Below the pieces are notes generated by a model. The model was not told the origin of the DNA. It saw only the letters and a list, made by a program, of their open reading frames with translations, and searched no databases. The position numbers and the translations under genes were made by a program. Positions 36,985 through 48,665 of a DNA stretch of 64,000 nt are shown in pieces. Where the stretch lies: assembly GCA_020726505.1 (NCBI GenBank), contig JAHLEZ010000002.1:5022001-5086000 (forward strand). The letters run 5' to 3'. The DNA comes from Leptodontidium sp. MPI-SDFR-AT-0119 (taxonomy: Eukaryota; Ascomycota; Leotiomycetes; Helotiales; Leptodontidiaceae). Every line of letters begins with the position of its first letter. Position 1 is the stretch's first letter.

Positions 36985-38328
36985 ATGAGTGGACATCGCT
37001 TGGGTGGACCTTACGGATTGGTGCGGGCACAGTTTATAGAGGAAGGCTGGGTAGTATACCTTCCCACCTTGGACAAATATACAATGATCACGGGGAAAAC
37101 CGAAAGTCTCACCTGCAAATGGAATGAGGAAAGAGATGAGTGCAGCAAAGGTTGTATGCTAGGGATCAAGAACTGGGAAGGCTGTAAGCTAGATGACAAC
37201 GGCTGGGGTCATTTTGTAGCTGTTGTCAAAAAAGAAGAACTGGAAAATGGTAACACCAAAATCTCATTCGTCCAGGTAAATCTCCCCAATGTTTAACAGA
37301 GATATGTTACCTGATCGGAGCTAACAAACCTGCAGACGTCTTCAGTGAAATCAAACAAGCAAGTTCCACCAGGAAGAGGAATTTGGAAAGAGTTGGTGTG
37401 GCATGCTGATGGATGTACCCGAATTTCCTCCTTGTTTCACATCCCGCACGTATACCATCTTGAATTCGCCCTAACTAGCCCCGATGTTTTTGAGGTCGGG
37501 ATCCGGAAGGATCATACGAGGTATCATACCGCGGCCAATTGCTTCGCGATGAGCAACGATTCTCTGGCTGTACTCAAACTCTGGGTTGATCGGGAACCTA
37601 TTCTTACCGACGCGAGTCATCAATCAAATTCTTTCTGTCAAGAACATGAAGTCTACACCAGTATTAATTGGCGTGAGAGGCCTTCAAACGGATCTACAAG
37701 TAACGACAATGATTTGACCACGCCGAGAACCGGTACAAGCGCCTCCACAGCCAATGTTCAAACGCCTGCACAGATCACCCCTCCAGCTATGATACTACCT
37801 CCACCCACTACTCCCAGCTTGGGAGCAGCAAAAAATGCACGAGATGACAGCCAAGGCACAGAACCGCGCAGTAGCAACCCCGTTGCCAACACAGTCCCCC
37901 AAAGTCGCATACTTGGGCCTTCTTACCCATTTTCGATGATGCCATCACGACGAGCTCATGCTAGGACAGCGACCACAGTTCCTCCTCCGACAATACCTAA
38001 ATCCGCGCCCATCTCAACTACAGATACAAACCGTGTTGCTGCTATTCCCAGTGTTGTCTCACCTACGGCTATGGAGATCATTCCCTCAAACGCTGGACAG
38101 CCACGTCTCCCTCAAACCTCTCTTCCTCTGGCTGATCGACCAATCATCCCAGGAACCTCATCTACGTCTTCAATCTCCACTCGCGATACTTCCGACTCAG
38201 CAAGTGCAAAAGTCAGTTACGATGGAATTAAAGGGAAAATGAGAGTAGAACCCAGTCACGCGAGCGAACTGGATCAAGAGGCTGTCAATGGTCGTCCTTT
38301 GCCAGAGATTTTGACTGGAAACATCTGA
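36985..38328 (+). CDS. Unknown 'LP...HFVAVV' family protein, copy B with long disordered tail
   Basis: Exons 36985-37275 and 37336-38328 (60-nt intron, phase 0 after SFVQ) encode 427 aa. The first 200 residues parallel copy A: GWVVYLPTLDKYT, a Cys-rich segment (CKWNEERDEC..GC...GC), GHFVAVVKK, ISFVQ, then HIPHVYHLEF and a basic helix. From about residue 230 to the end the protein is rich in Ser, Thr, Pro and Asn and probably disordered. The Cys and His content of the core could bind a metal, but no known zinc-finger spacing fits. Function unknown. The conserved intron position shows that A and B arose by duplication. Confidence 0.8.
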
Positions 38329-39421
38329 ATGGGATATTGTCGGTACGTCCTTGTAATTAACACCTCTAGTAATGGTCTATGTAATACCTGCCTACTGGCT
38401 TAGCTCAGTGTTGTTTGCTCGATTTGTGGGATGTTTTGGAGAGGACTTTGTGCTGCATTCCCCTTGGGTGCTTTGGTTGTCGGCGCTCGGTGAGGATATA
38501 AAATTGTTGGGCTTTCCGGATTTTACTTTGTATTCCATATCATTTGTACCAAACTCATCGAAAATTTAATAGTTAATGAATACCGGTTGAAGTTGCAGCG
38601 GAATTCTCTATTTCTCATCACCCAACAGCCCCTGACAACTTTAGCGTACCCCCACAGCCCAGCCACTGAGGTACGGTCGAAAATCAAATCTGCTAGACTG
38701 ACCTCCTTCGAGGTCTCTCTTTCGAGGTCTCTCCTTCGAGGAGGAAAAATATTAGCTCTATTTGATTTGATAAGGGGTTTGCACGAACTTGGCGATCAAT
38801 ATTTCCCCCTTCGCCCAGATTTTAGATGGGCATATGCGCATCTAAGCGAATGTCAACAAAACTAGTTTGAAACCAGCTACAAATCGATTAGGATTCGATT
38901 GCCCTTTCACGATCCCTAGCAACCACAGCATCGTTCTAGGTACGCCACTTGTTTTGATATCATCTTCGTTCCTGAATTATGATGGATTAATTTAATCTGC
39001 ATGAGTTTTTTTGTTGGGGTATTGGGAATTTCGCGACATATACTTTTTGGAGTTCGACTAGCAAAGATGCAGTGCTTTACTGTGATAGTTTGAAGACTGA
39101 TCTTGTATTGAGCCAGTGCAACTAGCTCCTTCCAGACGAACTCAGTAGTAATTACTTTAACAGCACTTACGGCACGCAAGCCCCGACATGGGGAACTACA
39201 AGTGTTCGATCCTAGGGAAGTCAGCGTCTCGGGGCTCCATGGATGAGGGGTAAATCTGCACCATCCCCAAAGTCCTCTCTTCCTCTCAATTTAACAACCC
39301 TAGGCACAACTGTTTCAGGCAGTTATGTAACCGCGTCCTTCTTTAAATCTATACAGACCCTGGAAGCGACATTGTATTTGTCAAAGTTGCCTTGGCTGGG
39401 ACAAACTCTCTCACCACCACA
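38329..39421. other. Intergenic; contains a short imperfect tandem repeat
   Basis: About 1.1 kb with no gene. Around 38707-38742 the block TTCGAGGTCTCTC is repeated imperfectly up to three times. No RNA gene or coding frame is evident. Confidence 0.5.
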
Positions 39422-41279
39422 ATGTTCCCCGAACTCCTTGCCGGATCGTACCAGCAATACAAGAACGACACGAATACATTCACAACTTGGCTCGAAAAAG
39501 CAGCTGTATCATGCGGGATCAAGTCTGCAAGTCTGCACGGCAGAAAGTGGCAGCACTTGCACCTGAAATCGCCACCCTATCTTCGAGTCGATATCCCGAC
39601 AGGATAACCCCCGCGGAGAGGTTGAGAGCCTAAGCAGAACGAAAAGCGGCGAAAAAAGCAGGCAATAAAATGGGAATCTAAGTGTTCCAGCTCGAATGTC
39701 CTACATGTTCAACCAGGCGTTGCTGGCTTTGTCATCAACTCAAGAGATGATCAAAGAAAACACCTTCATATGTCGATACATGCTGGACTTCTACTGGGAC
39801 GACAATGGAAGCGAAATGATTCCAAAAATCGTGAAGCATACTTTTATGCTCAGCAACTTCTACACCGCCAGAAAACTAGACCAAGACGAGCTGGGTCGTG
39901 GCTTCTCTAACCTACACTACAGGGAGAAGTGAGTACCTGGTTTTTTTTTGCGTGCCGAATCTTGCTCGACATACAAGATATCATGGGGATGATCAAGATA
40001 TCCCAACCATGGGGACAGCTTAAGCGCACTGCACGGGCTGTAAATACCAAACTCGTCACGAGGTATGAGGTAGATAAGATGTTTATAGTAAGGCCACAGT
40101 TGAACTATGGACAGGGGGCAGTGTAACTTGACCGAATTCATCAAATATGCATGGTGTGGGAGCTTAACCTGTTTCAGATGTCCAAAGAACTTTGGCGCAA
40201 CTCGCCGAGTGCAAAGGACTCTGCCCATAGGAACCATACAAAGGCTGAAGCCGATGCTGCCCATCCAGAACTTGCCAAATACCGAACCGCCGACGAGCGA
40301 GTGCATGGGGCAAAGCATGGACTCAGAGGCCCTATACTTGAGCATGTCAAGTCGTTCAACTTACAGCCCCGTTAGGGTCAACACCACAGATTCCTTCTTC
40401 TTTGCTGGGAACCCTTTGATCTGTGGCTTCAGACCCCTCGAGCTGATCCTCAATGCAGAGAAAGCTGGCATCGGGCTGCCGAACTTCCACCAGAGTGTGT
40501 ATCTTGTGTCCGTGTTGTACAATGCCTACCTATATCTCGGATTGTCTTCTGAGAAAAGACCAGAGCTGGATCGGGACATGGAACTACACAAGGGCGCCAT
40601 GTTTGCTGGTGATATACCAACCAGTCCGGAACAGTGTTACTCCAGAGCCATGCTGTAGTTTGGCTTCAACCCCCAAGCATATTCACAGAGCAAGGGAGTT
40701 GTTCCAATGGGCAAGAGAAAGGTGGACCAAAGAGGTGCCTTGATTGAGTGTGGAAAGCTTGGGGAGATTTTGCGACCGCATTTCGCGAAGACCAAGACGT
40801 TGGAACAATGCCTGTACCAGCTCGAAGCGCTCATTCTTGAGGACCAGAGAAAGTCACAAAAGCCGAAGGGTTCGTCTAAGTACAGACCGCAGCTCTCTCC
40901 TCCGCAAATACTTGCCCACATTCAGACCTACACAGTTCCAGCCATTTCTGCTTTGCAGATCAATTATATTACCCTGACACGCACCTGCACCGATCTTCTG
41001 TATGATATCCGCGACCAAATTCTGGCCGATATGGCTGTTATGCCAGATTTGAGGCCGATAGACATCCCGCTGCAGCACCGGAAGCAAGAAGGGATGCCGG
41101 ATATGGGACTCGTAACCATGGTTTTCGACGCGTTGTATGAGGTCGTGCTCGTGATCGACGAGCAATGGAATATGTTTAGGAAGGAATCAAGGGGTCCTCT
41201 TGGTCCAGCGAAGGGAGGGCCGTGGGCTAAATCTACGAACGTGGTGTTAGACCGATTAATTTCAATGTTGGAGGAGTAG
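39422..41279 (+). pseudogene. Decayed DUF6604-type fungal protein gene
   Basis: The ATG at 39422 starts LLAGSYQQYKNDTNTF and TTWLEKAA, the signature of the N-terminal domain I know as DUF6604 in large fungal proteins of unknown function. Reading then shifts frame (VCKSARQKVAALAPEI...) to RLRA, a TAA at 39631-39633, and AERKAAKKAG. It shifts again to VPARMSYMFNQALLAL, later to a C-terminal part (FFFAGNPLICGF, LYNAYLYLGL) that meets a TAG at 40656-40658. It continues in the same frame (FGFNPQAYSQSKG) to a normal stop at 41279. Two stops fit CAA to TAA and CAG to TAG. At least three frame changes cannot all be introns, though the GTGAGT at 39930 looks like a former donor. Not functional as it stands. 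Confidence 0.75.
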
Positions 41280-41754
41280 AAAGAGACAAGAAGGCACCTT
41301 TGGATGCTAATGGTGAGATTTCTGAGATACAGAAGATGATTCCGGAGATAATTCCAAAGTCGGGGGAGGCTCTGCGCAGAGATGAGGAGAAGAAAGGAGG
41401 GATGAGGGCAGTGAAGGGCCAGAAACCTCTGTCGGAAATGGTGTTGGAAATGAGCTGTGTACGATCGAGCGGCTTGGTGTGAAGCGATAGAAGGTTGTAT
41501 CTTTAGTCTTGCAGTGTCCTGAAGCTTTGGGATGACATTGTTGAGATCTGGAAGCGTTGCTGAACCCGTGCCCTATAATTTTTAAATACAATAAAAGACT
41601 CGTCAGCTCTATCAAGAAGTCGCCATACGCACGAGGGCAAAGGCGTAACTCCATTCTATTAGTACAAACGAGAGATCAACATTATTCAGTAAAGAAAGAA
41701 CCCTCTCCTTCCTTGCCTCTCTCTCCAACTTCGAATTCTCAGACCCCTCTCCTT
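41280..41754. other. Convergent spacer between two pseudogenes
   Basis: 475 bp with no recognisable content; probably former 3' regions of the flanking dead genes. Confidence 0.5.
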
Positions 41755-43146
41755 TCAAGGATGCAAGTCTCTAAAGCCCGCCGCCAGAAGTCCCCTGGCA
41801 ATCAAATTGTCAATAGCCATATCTCTTGTTTCCCCAGCGACTTTTGATTGTCGTCTCGCCTGACCCCTAGCCTCCTTGGTGCCAGTGGCTCTCCTATAGA
41901 CTCTGCTATCTGCGTTATCAAATTTCGTCCTCCAAGTCTTATCATCCATCCCGGCCGGAGCTCTTCCCCGCTCCATGGCATGCTTTGTTCTGACTCGATT
42001 TATCGTGATTTGTTGTGGTGTAGAAGTGTAGGGTATAGGTCTCCCATGACGTGAGACGGTCTGGGCTGGAGCAGCAGGGATAGCGGGGGTTGCAGGTTGT
42101 TGGGAGGGTAAGTTTTGTACGGGATTAGTGTTAGGAACCGGCTGTTGGGCTTGCAATGGACCTTGGTTGATCTGATTCGAAGCATTTGCGTTGACCAAGA
42201 AGGATCTCTGGTGTTGTTGCTCTACCCAAAGGTTTGTCCGACCATCCCCCATTCCCGAATCTCCTTGGAGATCGATTTCGGCTTCGAAGGCGCAATTAAA
42301 CGCCTGAATGAGCTCTTCTACTTGTCTCATATCATCTTCAGGGGTGGTATCAAGCACACAATCATCGTCCCAAGCTCTTCTGTGCACCGCATCTCTGCCC
42401 AATTCGAAGGTCTCCTCCACATCCCCGCATCGCCAAGACCTCCCCGAAAGACTTCTCATGAATTTCCTCTCTTTCTTCTTTATCCAGGGGAATTCCGTCT
42501 CTTCTGACTCCAGCAATCTCGGCAATCTCTCTGGGGAAGAAAGAGCGGATTCCGTATGTACCATCTCCTTCTGCCCTCAAGTCCGCGATTTCGGCCGCCG
42601 GGAGAAGGTCTGGTGTGATTAACGAGCTGCCTGCGTAGTAAGTTCTGCCATTATGTGCCTTTCTTCAACCATTGAACTCGGTTGCAGTGATTGTAGAAGA
42701 ACCGATATGCAATGGCTCTCTTCCGACATCGTACCACTTCTAGATTCGAAGGCGGGAAATTGCGCAGAAGGTGTCGATGAAGAAGTGGGGTTTGAAGACT
42801 GGAAGTCCTTTGCCGATTCGGTATCTCTCATAGTTTCCCTGGGTAAATTTTGCGTCGTCCTTTGCACCCTGCGATTAAGTCTATTAGCCGCTGCCTTCTA
42901 TGAGTACCAGTGGAAGAGAGGATGGTTGTACCTCTAATAGCTCGGCCCATTTGGCCTGCTGGAGGACCAGTAGGTTATTCCATTCTGCGATGGTGGCGAA
43001 TTGCTCCAGACTCAAACTATCTTCGTCTTCTGCGTCCTTCACTAATGCCTAACATATTTCCTCACAGTATCGAATGGCAACGCTTGCTTTTAGCAGAATT
43101 CGAGGTTCCAAGCGCAGCTAGAATATCTCAGCGCAATTGGATCCAT
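41755..43146 (-). pseudogene. Unknown 'GETRD...DLHP' family, locus 3: dead copy
   Basis: All family blocks can be followed on the minus strand, but through broken frames. From the ATG at 43146, reading hits TAA at 43092-43090, then needs a frame change near 43045 to reach AEWNNLLVL with the conserved Trp. The conserved phase-0 intron (GTACAA donor, CGCAG acceptor, about 42930-42870) survives. Exon 2 reads ...GLPVFKPHFFID, RLRI-TAG-KWYDVGRE (42742-42740), EFNG-TGA-RKAHNGR (42667-42665), then TPDLL and AEIADLRAEGD. A last frameshift between 42440 and 42345 leads to the open C-terminal part with SRHGRPIPY and AGETRDMAIDNLI...GFRDLHP. Where locus 1 and 2 have CAG for Gln, this copy has TAG. Multiple disablements leave no doubt that the copy is inactive. 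Confidence 0.85.
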
Positions 43147-45385
43147 TGTAGTAGTTGTTTGTGTTCAGTTCAGGTGCTTTTCGTTATGTTTAGCTGTTTT
43201 TGGTTCGAATGGATGCAGCTCGCGGTCTTCGTACAGGTACAGAAGTAGAAGCAAATTCTAAGGCAAAGCGAAAGAGATTGAAGGAGCCTATCGGAGCCGA
43301 GAATCGGGGCTTCAGGGAAGCCCTTTTGAAAGGCTGCAATGAGTCTTACAGGAGGGCTAGTACAGAGGCTAAACACCTTGAGGCCATTAGAAAGAATACT
43401 ATGCAATGAAACGGGAAAGGGATTGGCTACGAGCATTAACTTGTCGCCTGAAACATTACTGAGGGCATTGAGACAGGCTTTCACTCTCATGGCTCAATGA
43501 CTCCTCAAAGGTCCAAACCAGCACTCCATATCTAAACACACTTAAAAGCTGCGCACAAACTCACAATCTCAATCAATTCCTTGGTATTTCAATACAAAGA
43601 CTAGGTACAATTGCCCATCCATATCCAGCTTTCTTGGGCGGTGTGGTGAGAAATTTGCTTGGTCGCGATAACAGAACACAACACCAGACGCGCGCGCCAC
43701 AACTCCAGTGCCCACAAATCCCTCAAACACCGAAATTCTGCTACCTTGTAATTGAAAGGCTCATGTCTGCCGTCTTCGCTGCTCATCACGCACACTCAAG
43801 CTTTGTTGTCTTTCTTCAAGGCTCAATTCTGGCAAATTCGAAACGGCGCACTCTCATTGGACCGCTTCGAGCAGCTATTCAAAACAACGCCTTTGACGGC
43901 TCCCAATGCAGCGCATGTCACAACTATGCACAGAATGCAAAAGTAGACTCTAGAGCTTTTGTTTAGAGAAGTTTGCAGGCGTGCTGGGTGCGGCGCAGTA
44001 AGGCGCTGTCGTGTGAATTCCCACACCGCAGGTTCGGGCAGCGGCGCAGAGCTGATGACGGAAGGAAACAATTAATTCTGCATCGTACTGTAGCGCGCGA
44101 CAAGTCGTAATTATGTCTCTAATGAGTATTTAAGCAAGGCAGTCTCGGAATTTGTACTTTGAATAATGATTCGAACATCCTGCGACCAGAAAATGTGATT
44201 GCGTTCGTGGTTCTTCCAAATCTTCGAAGTGTTAACGGTGACGCAACGACCCCCTCCACCGCATTCTAGGGGGTTCCAACGCACCAGACAGCTTCTCTTC
44301 CCATTCATATCATGTTGAAATGCAATAGAGACTTTGCGCAGATGTCCGAAGGAACTGGAAATGTCATTTTTCTGCACTGTCTGCGTAACATTGTGTTAAG
44401 ATCGAGTTGGAGAAAATTTTCATATGGCTCAATCTTCGAAACATCTTTAAACTGGGTGAATTTACTGGGAGAGATCTGGCATTCCATTGTCTCTAGGCTG
44501 TGGAAACATCATAAAGGAATCTGGAACTGCATGGAAGGAAAGCAGGTCTCTCATCTTGCTGTAACAAGTAGGTGCATGGGGCTTTGTGCGACAGTGGTAT
44601 GGCTCGCTGGGTCGAGGTAAAACCCTGCACTAAGGCTATTGTAAGCTCATTTGGTCTTTAAGCTCATGCGTTAGTATTTAAAGAGTTCAGCACGACGTAG
44701 AGGAGCTTGGAGCATTCTGAAAGCTCAGCGGGGAGAGTAATTACTTCAATGGGGGTTGGAATCACTTCTACTTGACTAGAACCTGCCCCAAATGAACTGC
44801 TACACCTCATATCTAATGTGAATGTGACTATTGAGTCCCAAGAAGGAAGGCTAAAGCTAAACTACCTTCCATATTCCCTTTGTAGACCTATCAAAGCTCT
44901 CAAACACTCTCGAAGCTTCCGCTCAAGTCTCCGAGTGCAGACAATGAATCTCCCTCCTCCCCCCTCGCCTCAAACTACCCGTCCACCCTCCGTCTAGCAG
45001 GGGAGTCTATTGACAGAGCAACAAGCTCTCCGCCAGTAAGACCGATCGATTGTAAGCTGCCCTAGCCCTAAAGGACTTGCAGGGTGACTCGACCTGTCTC
45101 ATCCCCGGTCGCCGGCAGCAGTTGCTATTCATTCATTCGCAGCAACCCCGCTAACTTCCCAGAGCGAAGCTTCTAGCCTACTGCATCCTGCCTACAAATA
45201 CTTGGCCATTTTTCTTCGAGGGACTTCCTTCTTTCTTCCTTTGACACCACACAACCCCCGCACACTCTTCCCCTCAACCTCGACCTCCACGTCGACCTCG
45301 ATCCCTCTCTACTACATCATCACACCTTACCTACATCACATACCACACACTACCTACAACGTACAGCTACAGATACTCTCTCACC
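43147..45385. other. Intergenic region between locus 3 and locus 4
   Basis: About 2.2 kb, flanked head to head by two family members. Short frames (for example 43209-43409 plus, 44111-44377 minus) show no recognisable motifs. The final 180 bp before 45386 are CT/CA-rich, typical of a 5' leader. Confidence 0.45.
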
Positions 45386-47213
45386 ATGGAAGACCTCCAG
45401 ATGTCCAAGTCTGAGTCCGACGCACAGGCTGCCGACCGCAGACGCCACGGTGTCGATGCTATATCTCACCATTGGGATGTGCAAAGATACAAAGCCCTTG
45501 CGGCGAAGCTGGAAATATGCGTTAAACACATTCATCGTGGCTTAAAGCGTTGGGCAGAGGAAGAAAATGAAATGGACGCTTGGGACAAATACTGCATCTC
45601 GAAAGCCGAGCATGAGAAGTTGCAGTTGGAGATCAAAGGAAAGGCAAATGTATGTTGATCCGATTCCCTCGTTTCATAATATCGCGCACATTTTGTGGAC
45701 AAAATCTAACGTACATATACAGGTCGCCAGTAGAAAGCGGAAGCAGGCAATGATGGCTTACTACACAAAAATGAAGGAAGAGGATCTCGGAATCTACATT
45801 TCCGCCTACCTTCCTCAATTCACAATCAATCCCATCCTCCCAGACTTGGTACTTGACATAGTGAAGTGGTTCGATGTCCGCCGAGACGCATTCTATTCGG
45901 TACGTTATGCGGATGGTCTCAGCGAGGCGGAGAGAAAATGGATTTCCAACGCCTTCAGCCAGGAAGGTCGGCGTTTCTTCCACGACGGCCCATTGCTACT
46001 ACCAGAGTGTTTCTCGTTCCGCGCCGAGCTCGATGCTTTGCACTCTATCCCAGAAGGTGCTTTAAAGAAGATGTCTTTTGGATTCTCGGTGGACGAAGCG
46101 TTCGCTTACAACATTCTGGGCTTGCAAACCGACGGTAGGCACCGGAGTGAACCAGAATGGACTCTGGACGCTGTGCTCTTGGCGCAAGGAGTTGATGCAG
46201 CAAAGAAGGCTGAGCTTCTGGAACAAGTCACCATGCCTGATGACATGGCAGGTATCGAATTCGGAGGCGGAAATCCAGATGCAATTGCAGAGAAGTCTGA
46301 TCGGCACGCAGTGGATAACCACATGGATCTTGATGATGATTCATCTTCCGGATGGAATTCAGGTGCTGATGCTGACATGATGGATGTTGGTGATGCCATG
46401 AACAACAATTATCTGCCTACTACCGAGACATATGCACTGGCAGATTCCGCAAACGTGAATCGGTCTTCAGTCTTTGACGCCAAGACTGCAGAAGAGAACC
46501 TCAAGAAGAAGAATGCCACCCGGGGCCCGACTGAATCGAAATACGCTCGCAAGCCTCGCACCACTGCTGCTGTTGAAATCGACCAGCAAGACAAAGTCAT
46601 GGCGGATAGAAATGTCGAGGGAGACAATAACGGATCTGAAAATGAAGATCTGGACACAGATGAAGATCCTATCATCATCCGAAGACCTCGTAGAAACGCC
46701 CGCCAGTCTCCCCATGGAACCTCAGCTGCTGCCTCACCATCTACCAATCCTGCTCGCCCCACGAAGACGGGTAAACGCCAATTCCGAGTTACACAACCCG
46801 CAAACATCCTTACTACAGTCACCAAACAGATGAAGAAAGATGCAGAGTCCTACATCAACAAGCTCAAGGAAAACGCCCAAACGCCATTGAACTTGTTCAA
46901 TCGAGCAGCTGGTGCAACTGTGACCGTGCAGACTCGCGGGCCTAGAGGAACGAAGGATCCTTACCACTTCCGCTTCAACAGAGGAAATCCACCTCCGGGT
47001 GTTGTTAATGATCACTGGGACAAGGCATTCAATTCCGCCGATAGCGTGATCTCGCATCACTTCAAGTCAGGCGCAGGAAAAATTACCGACGAGAAGCTCC
47101 GGAAGGATGCTATCAAAAAAGCAAGAGAAAATGGCAATGTTCGAGATCTGGCTATTTGCCTTCTGGTTGTCAAAGACCAAATGACTCTTCCTTTCGTGGA
47201 CACCAACCCTTAA
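45386..47213 (+). CDS. Unknown family protein, locus 4: long divergent member ending in FVDTNP
   Basis: Exons 45386-45649 and 45723-47213 join in phase 0 (GTATGT donor, TACAG acceptor, 73 nt) and encode 584 aa. The intron is at the same relative position as in loci 1-3. The N-terminal helix carries the conserved Trp (DAWDKYCISK). The middle has KWFDVRRDAFYSV, EGRRFF, PLLLPE and AELDALHS, corresponding to blocks of the short copies. An insertion of about 200 residues rich in Asp, Asn and Ser follows, with a basic RRPRRNARQ patch. The C-terminal block has FRFNRGNPPPGVV, FNSADS, basic residues and NVRDLAICLLVVKDQ...FVDTNP at the stop. It looks like an older or fast-evolving member. No known domain; the acidic and basic patches suggest a nuclear role only weakly. 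Confidence 0.85.
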
Positions 47214-48665
47214 TTTTGGGTGGGTATGTTTGTTCTGTCGGCGCTGGGGACATTTGAATTGGAAGTTTGGTGGTTTGGGACGGGCAGAGGGTTTCATTTG
47301 TCTGGCGCAGCTTTGTGAGGTTCGGTTGGAGTTTCGGACACTGTCCTGTGATGAGAGATAAGTTTTGGGGGTACTCAAAGTACAAAAGTACTTTTTCTTC
47401 GGTAGCTAGCCTTACAATGCTACGAGAATGTACCTTCAGAAACTTCCAACTGACCTTGATGATGATGATGATGTATTCCTCAAAATGTATGCCCCTGTGA
47501 CTTTCCACTCCCTTCTCTTCTCTTCAGCCAAGCAACCTATCAAAGTACGTAATATTCTACCTCATATAATCGAAATAATAGTGACAATTCCCCGCTTTAG
47601 TCTATTTTTTTTTTACTAGCAGAAGGTTTGCATTGTAGGTTTGTGGCTCGCTGGTGGATGCCAGACTTGGCGCCCAGCTTAGTTGTCACAACACTTGCCA
47701 ATATATCGCGGAAATATGCATTTTAAACCAAAAGCGAGAGGAAACAACTTAAAAGAACTTCAACAAATATCTGTGAGAGATGACTGGTAAAGAAAGATTA
47801 AGGATTTCTAGACTTGTAATGGCTTATTTATCACGTGGCCGTACCTGCTGCAAATTTCTGTAGTTCCTCAACACAGTATCGCAGCTGCTTTTGTTTGTGA
47901 TTGTTTTGCAATACTTGAAACGGAAGGCACTCTCATCTCATCTCAAGATTACTCAACACTGGAGCCCATACATCATATAACCGACAGAAGTTGTGCAGAA
48001 AAATGGCATGATCACCAGATGACCTTTCCCTCACTCGCCTCTTCAACTTTTCAAAGAGGGAGGGGCATCTTCGCATCTTAATCAGGAGATACACCGAACA
48101 TCTCGGAGTAATTCCCCAACAGGCGGACTTGTCACTTGGCAATTCCACCAATGTGCCGCCATGTCCGACTTTCATTGGAGGAAAAATAGCCGGCAGAAGA
48201 TCCCGATGCTGCAGAGTGAGGTGAGGCCGGCCACAGCGACAAGGGAGAGCTGTTTGTGAGACTTGACTTCGACTTATTGAATGCCAATGGCCTTCAGCTA
48301 ATAAATAAATATCTATATCTTCCTAAGCATCGCCTCTTCCCTTTCTCATTCTCATCTTTTTTGCTCTGCATACTTGCCCTCTACCAATTGCACATTCCGC
48401 ATCGTTTTTTTCTTTACTTCTCTTTGTATTATCAACCATTGCAGCATTCAACAAAGAGTATCCATTCCATTGCATTACAGCAGCGGGCGCGCGTCATATG
48501 CAAATCAATCCATCCTTGCTTGGCCAACAAAAGCGGGCGGGCTGATCTGATCCGCATTAGTACGCTCCCAAGCTCCCAGAGCATCATCATCACCACCAGC
48601 AAGACCAGCAGGTCTTTCTCCTCTCCGAATTCCTCCCTTATCCTCTCCCTCCAAAACATCACACA
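47214..48665. other. Intergenic; CT-rich 5' leader of the next gene
   Basis: No gene from 47214 to about 48250. From roughly 48330 to 48665 pyrimidine-rich sequence precedes the glycerol-3-phosphate dehydrogenase ATG and probably includes promoter and 5' UTR. An ATAAATAAATAT stretch near 48300 is a possible TATA element. Confidence 0.5.

Noticed and set aside
39917..40345. 142-codon minus-strand frame
   Set aside because: It is antisense to the DUF6604-type pseudogene and has no features of its own.
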